Both the position numbers and the translations under genes were made by a program. From contig JAGPYM010000029.1 in assembly GCA_020736575.1 (NCBI GenBank), positions 415,978 to 479,977 of the forward strand: DNA of 64,000 nucleotides, in the 5' to 3' direction. The stretch's first letter is position 1. Every line of letters starts with the position of its first letter. Source of the stretch: Thelonectria olida. Its lineage: Eukaryota; Ascomycota; Sordariomycetes; Hypocreales; Nectriaceae. A model generated the notes under the pieces. That model was given only the letters and a program-made list of their open reading frames with translations. It was not told the origin of the DNA and searched no databases. Shown piece after piece: positions 55,841 to 64,000 of this stretch.

Positions 55841-58591
55841 TCAAGTACAGAAAGCTAGAAGGTCCAGGTCATTAAAGGAAATTCCGCCGCTTTCTCCAAA
55901 TGCACCACTGTCAAGGGCCACGTTCCTATCACTGAACCAGTCCTGAGAGTGAGATGAACTCACATCATTCTCCTGGGAGAAGAAGCTTGGGGCAATCGTG
56001 TGCGCTGCCATCGCCGTAGCCCCGTCTGGTATCATTGTACTCGGAAAGACCTCGCACAAATCTGCTTCTTCTAGCCTGGGCGACTCTCTCGTGACCTCGT
56101 CGCTTGTCGACGCTCCCGCCGTTCCCCCTCCGGCCGTATATGATGGGTTGCTGTAAGCACCCTTTTCTGCATTCAGCTCTTGGTCGAGAGCCGTGTCCTT
56201 GGTCAAGACGTTGCGTAAGAGTTTTGGCAAGGCCTGATCTTTTGGTACTCGACCCGTTCTTAAAGACACATCGAGGATGAAGGCAATACGCAGGTACAAA
56301 AATGGCCTGGACATGAGCACCTTGAGGAACTCATTGATGTCTGTGCCTCGACGGGGATGGCCAGCGCCTGGGCGTAGGGCTGTTCTGGCGTGTTCAATCC
56401 TCACGCAGCCGACGATGGATTGAATTGTGTCGCTAACCCAGTCGACCCCTTCATAATGCTGCCTATATGTTTCCATAGCCTTGGTGAGTATATAAAGACA
56501 ATGGCGTTTCAATTTGAGGCGTCTTGCGTGATTCTCCGGCGGCCGTTGAGACAATATTTCCACATCAATGATGTTCAGTAACAAAGGCAACGCGGTGCAG
56601 TTGATGGCACTGATGGGTAGCCAACGAGCCAGCCGAAGTTGGAGAAGCTTCTCTAAACAGCCTGTTGTGCCCAGGGCGGCGTTCTGAAGTTCTAGACGAT
56701 TATCGTTAAGGACTAATAAATCATCCAACACCGGGTCAGCGGACTCGGCAGTCAGTTGAAGAAGTTTGTAATGAGTCAAAACAATCTTTGAGGAACTGGC
56801 CGAGGAATGTTAGCTTCAACAAAACCAGGAAACACAAGCCAAAGGAATATACACGCACTAGTAGTACATTTTCAATACCGTGGTGAATAGTACCACGGAG
56901 TCGTGCTGCCCTTCTTGATGGTTGGCAAACGATTCGCGAAGCTGTGGAAACCGTGCTTTGGCCTCCGAGTGCCATCTTTCCAGGGCAATCTTGCAGTTTT
57001 GAATGCTTGCGCCATCTTCGAGCCGGGTTTCACTTCTACTGAAACCGTCCTCGACAGGAAACATGGACTCGAGTGCTTCTGTGAGAAGAATGCACAGCTC
57101 TACGAGAAGTTGGAGAATTCTCGCTAGCTGAATCTTGACTGCCGGCTCATGTACCTTGCTCCGGTGGGTTTCATTGGCCATATCAGGGACGCCGAGGGTT
57201 GAGCTGTGCCCGAAATCAAAATGTCGACGCGTGATCTGGATATCACGGCGCAAGTTGAGACTGAGCATGTGGTCCCGAATGATACAGCACCACCATAGTC
57301 TTTTGAGCATGGCTTGGTGTTCGACATCATCCCCAAAAGCCTCGTAACGATCGGCCTCGGCGTCTTTGGCGTACTGAATGGCAATGGAAAGCCAGGGGAT
57401 GTACGGCTTATGGATAAGCCGGCAAGAAGTGATTCCCCATGACGCCAGTAAAAGTGCGGCCTGCGAGATGGCGACCGAAGACGACTCCGCCTCAAGGTCG
57501 AACAAAAGTTTGGCCCGACGGTAAAAAGTTGCACGGGCTTCACGCATATTGGAAAGCCCAAGGCTATTAATCGTTTCGTGCGATATGAACTTCGGGTAGG
57601 TTAGCTAGCCGTGGTTTAACACTTCAAGCAACTTGCGGATTCATCTTACATTGCAACATGCAAACAACATGGATTGAAAGAGGAGCAGGGAAACCTTCTG
57701 GTTAGGGATGCGTGAGTTTGGGTTTTGAAAGTACGCATCCCAAAAATCTCCCTCGTTGAGGATCGGGAGAATGGGATGTAGATGAAGAAAGTATTGCCGC
57801 ATAAACTCAGTGAGAAGTGGACGGCATGGAACATGAAGACAGCCTTGCACTTCGAGAAAACAGATATCATGGGTTGGAAGGAGTGGGAGGTTACTGAGGC
57901 TCAGGAAAGGGTAATAGGCATATGTGACATAAGACGAATAGTAAAGCGTTGGGAGTCCTTTCCAAGGTCGATCGAGAAATTCACCGTGCCAAGCTGTTGG
58001 GATATCTAATGCCGCCGAGTCCATATTCATCTGTGCCATTTCCTTGACCTCGGCACAGCTGGTCGAGGAAAAGATGGCACATGGCTCCTGAAAGTCGTCA
58101 TTACTGACGACGGGGGACAGCGGAGAACAGTCACCGATCTTGAAAGGGTCTTCATCAGGACCGGCCTTGGCGGTTGTGGGGGTGTCGGTTTGCAATCCCT
58201 TGATTCGCTCCGAGGCTACCTCACCGTTGGCTTCGTGTTCGTTGCCGTGGCGGTTCGGGGAGCTGGTCTTGCCCATGTGCTCGTCCGCCGGGGATAGGTT
58301 GGTGTCTGGGCTCTGCCGACGGGATACGTGCCCATCGTCGGTGAGAGATTCTCCGTGAACCTGCATACGCCATCTAGAAGGTCAGGAAAGCTGCGTAACC
58401 GGTTTGTTTCAAGGTGTTCAATGATGGGCTCACTGTCGACGCTTCCGCTTGGAGACTTCGCATTTCTCGTCGTCTAGACGGCAGTTCGTGCATGGAGGCC
58501 CGTGGAGAGACACGTCACACCTGATCTTTCTTTTTCGGCAATTTAGGCATGCATGGCCTGCACGCTTGCGAACGTTCGTCATGGAAGCCAT
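55841..58591 (-). CDS. Zn2Cys6 regulator of the cutinase transcription factor 1 beta type
   Basis: Four exons read from the ATG at 58591: zinc cluster (ACLNCRKRKIRCDV, then PCTNCRLDDEKC), then after an intron ending at about 58373 a Ser/Pro-rich stretch. Next is LHPILPILNEGDFWDAYF, joined in frame to FISHETINSLGFPNMREARA and RLWWCCIIRDHMLSLNLRRD. After an intron with donor GTGCGT near 56864 it continues SSKIVLTHYKLLQLTAES to the stop at 55841. The order and wording match the CTF1/FarB group, some of which control fatty-acid and cutin-related genes, but other members are pathway-specific regulators. It lies divergent to the FAH-family gene with a CCGA array between them. Confidence 0.88.
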
Positions 58592-58857
58592 TGCAGAGCA
58601 CCTAACGAGGGAGGGTGTGACTTCTGGGGGTGGTCTGCAGAGTACCGGGTGCTAGAGTCGGCGTGACGCGTGGTAGTACAGACAAGAATTGGTAAACCTA
58701 AGGAGGGCTTATTTAAGAGTGCGGCCAGGACTTGGGCGATAGGCGTCTACTTACAAACCGGCCTTATTTGTCTGAGGTGTGATCAAAAAGGTATCTTCCA
58801 CGCGAAGCTCTGCCATGGCTCCCACCGCTGGGTCGAAATGAGGGCATGTTGATCTCA

Positions 58858-58879
58858 GAGCCCGAGCCCGAACCCGAGG
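58858..58879. promoter_or_regulatory. CCGA array between the CTF1-like regulator and FAH-family genes
   Basis: GAGCCCGAGCCCGAACCCGAGG, three CCGA words at six-base spacing, midway in the 533-base divergent promoter. Confidence 0.45.
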
Positions 58880-59124
58880 TGGGTACACGTGTGATGTCTC
58901 GGCCTGGAGGCTCATCCTAGTTTAGGGCGGCATGCAGTAGCGAACTATAGAGGAAAGACTTTCCGTTCCTCAATTGAGTGAATAGACTGCTAGAAAACTT
59001 TCACGGCAGGCGTAGGTATGCGGAGCTGGCCTTATTTTCCTGTTAAAGGTGTCAACGCTCTCGCCGCGCTGCGCAATCGACTCCACTGCACAATCGATTC
59101 CCCATCAGTTCCACGGCAATCCCC

Positions 59125-60203
59125 ATGGCTTCCTTCACTAGCATCTTTCGTTTTTGCGGCACGGATGGAGGGGTTTACTATGGCGAGGCAGGGGAGGCTA
59201 TCGACCATTCAAAGGACACCTTGATCGGTCGATGGGTTCCGATTTTCAAGGGCGAGTGTCCGTGGGACGAAGACTTGACTCTCACGGAGGAACAGAAACA
59301 GGTGTCAGAAGTATGTACGGCAGAGGCCTAAAGCACATGTTTTTAATGCCAAAACGATAACACTCAGGTTCTTTGTCCCTTGCCCCGAACGCCCTTATTC
59401 CTCTGTGTTGGGCTCAACTACAAGCAGCATGCAGAAGAAGCAAAGGTATCCCCAGCACTTCACTGTAAGTTGCCCTCAAGTATCTAACAAATAAGCAGAT
59501 ACCTACGGGGAATATCCGACAATCTTCACGAAGCCACCGGGTAACGCGGGCCTCCATTGACTGCGAGATGGACAAAAAGGGCTAACCTAGTAAACAGATG
59601 CCCTTGCCGGGCCATATGAGGATATTTGGGTTCATCCGTCGTGCCAATCCATGGACTATGAGGTCAGACCCCTGTGCCGGCAAGCCCGGAAAACACCTAT
59701 GCTGACGCTTTTGTGAACACCAGGCTGAACTGGGAGTTGTCATTGGCAAAGATTGTAAAAACCTCTCCCAGTCTGCCGATGTCTCCGACTACATCTTGGG
59801 CTATGTGGCGGGCAACGATGTCTCATCACGTTGGTGGCAGACACCCGAACGGTGTAACAATCAGCACGGCAGCGCAAAGCAATTTGACAAGTTTGCTCCC
59901 GTAGGGCCAGTCATTACGTCCACCTCCGCTATTCCAGACCCGAAGATACTGAGGATGGAGTGTTTCGTAAATGGGCAGAAGAGGCAGTCAACCCTTATTG
60001 AGGATCAAATCTTTGACATCCCAAAGATCCTCGAGCACTTAACTCGAGGGACGACTGTGCGTAAAGGAACTGTAATTCTAACTGGTACCCCGAGTGGTGT
60101 AGCAGCCTTCATGAAACCTCCGCAATGGCTGCAAGATGGAGATGTTGTGGAAGTCAGCATCGACAAGATTGGGCGCATTAGCAACAGAATGAAGTTCGAG
60201 TAA
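59125..60203 (+). CDS. Fumarylacetoacetate hydrolase family protein
   Basis: Five exons (59125-59310, 59368-59464, 59499-59540, 59598-59662, 59724-60203) give 289 residues. Motifs are LFLCVGLNYKQHAEEAK, PTIFTKPPDALAGPYEDI, the metal-site acids in DYEAELGVVIGKDC, YVAGNDVSSR, and the C-terminal GTVILTGTPSGVAAFMKPP with DGDVVEVSIDKIG. The family contains fumarylacetoacetate hydrolase, 2-hydroxyhepta-2,4-diene-dioate isomerase and hydratase-type enzymes of aromatic breakdown. Length and motif set fit the short FAHD-like members. Within this cluster a hydrolase, hydratase or decarboxylase step on the ring-cleavage product is likely. Confidence 0.9.
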
Positions 60204-60562
60204 GGACTTAGAATTATCAATTGAACCTACTGGGATGAAATCTAGTACCTAGCTACATAGACCTGAACAGGCCTTGTTGTATCGTGCTTCCCAAGTCAAC
60301 AGGACCCGTGCTCTTCCCCATGACACTGCTTGACGTGCCTCTGACTTTGATGGGCCGATTTCTTCCAACTACACAGGCGACGCTGGGGTAACGAGACAGC
60401 AGAAACGGAGGGGGTGATGCAACCACCACCATACAGAGAATATGGTTGCTGAGGCGTAGGCCGTTGGGCGTGGCCGCTAGACACGGCCTCGGTTCAAAGG
60501 ATCTGACTGGATGCCCGATGGCTTTGCCTCTTTGAGATCGCGGTCGGCAGAACTAGTTTGCT

Positions 60563-60577
60563 ACTCCGAGTCCGAGG
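60563..60577. promoter_or_regulatory. CCGA pair upstream of the FAD monooxygenase gene
   Basis: CTCCGAGTCCGAGGT, two CCGA words at six-base spacing, 221 bases upstream of the ATG. Confidence 0.4.
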
Positions 60578-60797
60578 TCTTATGATTTGGTTTGGGGTCG
60601 GGTGTGCGAAGCGTAACATTCCGCGGCCACGGAGCAAACGACACCCCCACTAGGTCTTCGAGCTTGAGCCAGTAATTCATGCTAGCCTCGAGTCTCTTCA
60701 TGGTTGTATATCTGCCCCTCGCGTTGCACGACTGTATTGACATCCATCACACCTAGCTCCAAGTAAACAGATTCTCAACGTCACGCCTACATTCGAC

Positions 60798-62653
60798 ATG
60801 TCGACCAAACTTGATCAGGGCACACATGCCGAGATTCTTCCTGGAGGCACAGTCCTCATTGCCGGCGGTGGTCCTGTGGGACTACTCTTGGCCAGGGTTT
60901 TATCATTTTATGGCGTCAAGTCGGTTCTTTTCGAGCGCAATGACACAACGACTAAATGGCCCAAAATGGACCTTACGAATGCGAGATCCATGGAGCTCCT
61001 TCGAAAGTTAGGTCTCGCGGACGACTTGCGGAAGCACGGCGTTCCCTCCCACCTCGATCAGAATGTCCTCATGTCGACTGGCTTACATGCTGACGAGGCG
61101 ATCACGAGGTGGGAACTGCCGGGCGTTGACAAGTTCCGCAAGGAAATCCAGGAGAACAACAACGGCACTCAGCCTCTGGAACCCTGGCAACGAATTTCTC
61201 AATCCATTTTCGAGAGGTGGCTCAGGGCTATCTGCGAGAAGGATCCGCTAATCGACGTTCACTACAGCCACAAGGTTGAGTCTGTCGCGGAAAGTAAATC
61301 GGGGGCCGAGGCTGTTGTGATCAATGTGAAGACTGGAGCCACCACGGTATATCAATCGAATTATATCGCGGGCTGCGATGGTGCTTCCAGCAAGGTTCGG
61401 GAGGCCCTTGGGATTAAGATGGGGGGAGGTCCAATGTCAGTACCCTCTTGTCGAGCACCATGATCAACTACTCACTAACGTCGCCTCATAGTCCAACTTG
61501 TGTTCTGCTCGTTCACTTCAAGTCTCGGGACTTGACGCGGCTGCATAAGCAGGGGCGCTTTTGGCATATCTTTCTTGTTGGAGAGTCCGGCGGGTTCGAA
61601 GGCGCCATCATTTCTCAAGACGAAGAGGACACGTGGACGACGCATCTCTTCATGCCCCTCGACGCAAAGCCCGATGAGATCAGCTCTGAAGACGCCATCT
61701 ACCGGGTTCTCGGAGGGCTTCATGGCAGGTTCGAGATCAGCATTGACAAGATCCTGGTGAGATCTGTGTGGAGGCCCACGATAGCTGTCGCGGAGGAATA
61801 CAGCACTCAGCTTCAACGTGTCTTTCTGGCAGGAGATTCGGCACACCAGAATATCCCCACCGGCGGTTATGGAATGAACATGGGAATCGGCGATGCCTTT
61901 GACCTTGGCTGGAAGCTTGCTACCGTTATTAAAGGACATGCTGGCTCGAGCATCCTGAAGACGTATGATATGGAGCGTAGGCCCGTGGCGCTCCGCAACG
62001 TTGAGCACTCTGGCGTCCATTTCGCAGTTCACAGCCACCTCAAGGAGCTGCTGAGTGGCAATGACCCACGTCTTGTAGACGAAGACACGGAAGCTGGCCG
62101 CGCGCTTCGCAAGAAGATTCATGACCATTACCAAGCGAACGACGGCGAGAACAGGGACTTTGGCATTGAAATGGGGTACAGATACACGTCACCTATCGTT
62201 CTACGACAAGATGGAGATGGCCCAGAGCCTCTCTGGAGCGCCCGCCAGTATACCCCCTCTTCATGGCCTGGCGGGCGGGCACCTCATGTTTTCCTATCCG
62301 ACGGCTCAGCTCTGTTTGACAAATTCGGCAAGTTTTGGACTTTGCTTGTGTTCGCACCCGATGAGGTGGGACAAGGCTTCTTTACTCGTGCGGCAACGGA
62401 CCTCTGCATTCCGTTGACGGTGGTCAATATCGCCAACGAAGAAAAGGCGGCAGAGCTGTACGAGCGAAGGCTTGTACTAATTCGGCCCGACGAACATGTA
62501 GCTTGGAGATCTAACCGCGTTGATTCTATCCAAACCGCAAACTCAGTCTTGCAAGCCATCGCTGGTAGAACTGATGCGGATCTGGTCGAGAACAAGACTT
62601 TGGAGCCATTGGCGAGGGCGACGATGCCGGCCAGACTAACGGCTCTCATCTAA
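60798..62653 (+). CDS. FAD-dependent aromatic hydroxylase (MhpA/TfdB type)
   Basis: Two exons (60798-61435 and 61492-62653; donor GTCAGT) give 599 residues. The FAD-binding fingerprint is VLIAGGGPVGLLLARVLSFY (about residue 19). The DG motif is YIAGCDGASSKVREALGI, and the GD motif is RVFLAGDSAHQNIPTGGYGM, followed by MGIGDAFDLGWKLA. The C-terminal thioredoxin-like segment (GKFWTLLVFAPDE, EHVAWRS) is that of phenol-hydroxylase and MhpA/TfdB-type enzymes, which hydroxylate phenolic rings next to an existing OH using NADPH and O2. That would make a catechol-like substrate for the dioxygenase in the same cluster. Confidence 0.92.
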
Positions 62654-63109
62654 GGAGGAATCTGTTAACTAGTCGAGGAGGATATCTGGCGGCTTGCGGA
62701 ATCTATGCCCAAGTTCGTTCTGCTAGCCCTTTGGTTCGGGCGAGAAGCCGATCAACTCCAGTCAGAAGCGATTCTTAAGGCAAGATTGTGAGACAAATTT
62801 CAATGACCTGGTTACTCTATCCATTGACCATTCATTTGAATCAGAAATTGTAGCGTAACTTCCTGCAACCTTCTCATTCAGTGCCCTGTGACTGAAATAG
62901 ATCTAGTCTCTTGCGAAGGGAAAGGTCAAGCCCATGTCTTCAAGCAAATATATGCAAGCCTTCCTATGTTTCCCCAAACGATAACTTCAACCAGCCACGT
63001 AGGCCTGTGAAACAAGGTACCGGCCCCGGTCCTGGTACGATCCACCTGTGGTAGTCCTTGTCCCGCCGAAACCGAGGCAGCTGGCCCATTGAGGGTGCCT
63101 TTACCCCCG

Positions 63110-63451
63110 GCGGTTCCTGAAGACAACTGGCACCGTCCTCTCCTTTGATGACGACGACAGCACCCATCAGACGCAAGCTCAGTTCCCTGCTTTGCGGACA
63201 AGTTCCCCATTTTCGCCACGCAGAGCCTGGCCATGCAACAGTGGTTCTTGTGGACCAGTCTTGAACTTGAGGGACTTGGGGCCAACCTACAGCATTGCAA
63301 TCCACTCATAGATGAGAAAGTCGCCAAGGGGTGGGATATACCCGCCGGTTGGAAGCGGAATGCCCAGCTCGTCTTTGGCGGACGTGGTGGAGAGCCGGAC
63401 GAGAAGACATTCAAGCCCATCGAGGAGCGCGTTAAAGTATTTGGCGCTTAA
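63110..63451 (+). pseudogene. Nitroreductase-family remnant, C-terminal part
   Basis: The last 72 codons (63233-63451) read MQQWFLWTSLELEGLGANLQ, NPLIDEKVAKGWDIP and NAQLVFGGRGGEPDEKTFKP, the C-terminal pattern of fungal nitroreductases (Hbn1-like). Upstream 63110-63150 gives LKTTGTVLSFDDDD, resembling the GTVLFFED strand of the family, but in another frame, with a break at about 63190. No N-terminal half was found. The gene has lost its front and is frameshifted. These flavoenzymes reduce nitro or quinone compounds. Confidence 0.65.
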
Positions 63452-63649
63452 GTTATGAGTAGAGACATAGTAATCGAATACTTCTGTGTCACAACCTAGA
63501 GCCATGCGCCTATTTTACATGCTACAAGTATCATTCGCGTCCCCATTCGGAGGCCTTGGTTTCGTCTGCAGGGTTATCCAGACTTTGGCTACAGTCCTGA
63601 CTGAATGACGGTCTCCGCCATTGTTTAGCCCGCGGCGGTGGTCTCAAGG

Positions 63650-63684
63650 CCGAGCCCGAACCCGAGCCCGAGCCCGAGCCCGAA
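63650..63684. promoter_or_regulatory. CCGA array at the right end
   Basis: CCGAGCCCGAACCCGAGCCC followed by three further copies, six CCGA words in all at six-base spacing. The downstream gene, if any, starts near 63975. Confidence 0.45.
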
Positions 63685-63974
63685 GTGACACGGCTCATTG
63701 TCGACGTGCCTCAACCTCCAACCTGAATGAGTCCTACGACGAAGTCGCTCATTTCTTAATGTACACATGCAGCACAGAGTGATAATAGAGGAGGCTCTAG
63801 TGTCGCTATCTCTATCTTCGTAATTCATCTGTTTATCCTTGCTAGCTATTCTATTCATTCTTGATTCACATCTGCCCACTTCCCGTTTCTTTGCCGCATC
63901 CGTGACATCTTGGTCGCCTCGTTCGTTGTAACATTCTGCGATTGGAAAACAACACCTAGTCGCTGTCAATAACC

Positions 63975-64000
63975 ATGAGCTATGTTACCGAAGCAACCGC
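63975..64000 (+). CDS. Possible start of a gene that runs off the right edge
   Basis: An ATG in good context (AACCATGAGC) follows a CT-rich stretch at 63826-63900, as seen before other starts in this window. Only nine codons are visible (MSYVTEAT...), so the call is tentative. Confidence 0.25.

Overview
The window is nuclear DNA of a filamentous ascomycete (Pezizomycotina, most likely Hypocreales/Fusarium-like). The evidence is many short introns of 45-90 bases, Zn2Cys6 regulators, a NACHT receptor with a fungal-type N-terminus, Fot1/pogo-like and Hop-like transposons, and AT-rich blocks of the kind left by repeat-induced point mutation (RIP). The species cannot be fixed from the sequence alone.

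Left part (1-17.4 kb): the N-terminal half of an EST1-like protein runs off the left edge. A complete seven-exon NACHT receptor gene follows. Next comes a pair of heme peroxidase genes, a family-2 peroxidase and a fatty-acid alpha-dioxygenase-like gene, each with a frame problem. A bZIP gene follows, ending early just before an AT desert.

Middle part (17.7-33.2 kb) is repeat-rich. About 3.5 kb is extremely AT-rich and carries diverged direct repeats. It is followed by the wreck of an ankyrin/NACHT/WD40 gene, an intact pogo-family transposon with perfect 49-bp inverted repeats and TA target duplication, a small secreted cysteine-rich protein gene, a broken DUF1338 gene, a seven-helix membrane protein gene, and an intact Mutator-like (Hop-type) element with perfect 106-bp inverted repeats and a 9-bp target duplication.

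Right part (33.3-63.5 kb) holds a Zn2Cys6 regulator, a fungal-specific conserved protein, and then what looks like a catabolic gene cluster. Its genes are acetoacetyl-CoA synthetase, a cytochrome P450, all three dedicated subunits of a branched-chain 2-oxo-acid dehydrogenase (E1beta, E1alpha, E2), a Zn2Cys6 regulator, a vicinal-oxygen-chelate (extradiol-type) dioxygenase, a second regulator of the cutinase-factor type, a fumarylacetoacetate-hydrolase-family enzyme, an MhpA/TfdB-type FAD monooxygenase and a nitroreductase remnant. The inferred logic is ring hydroxylation, ring cleavage, C-C hydrolysis or hydration, oxidative decarboxylation of a 2-oxo acid to an acyl-CoA, and activation of acetoacetate. 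Arrays of CCGA repeated every six bases occur in several intergenic spaces of this cluster and may be its common control element. The E2 protein of the cluster lacks a recognisable subunit-binding domain between the lipoyl and catalytic domains.
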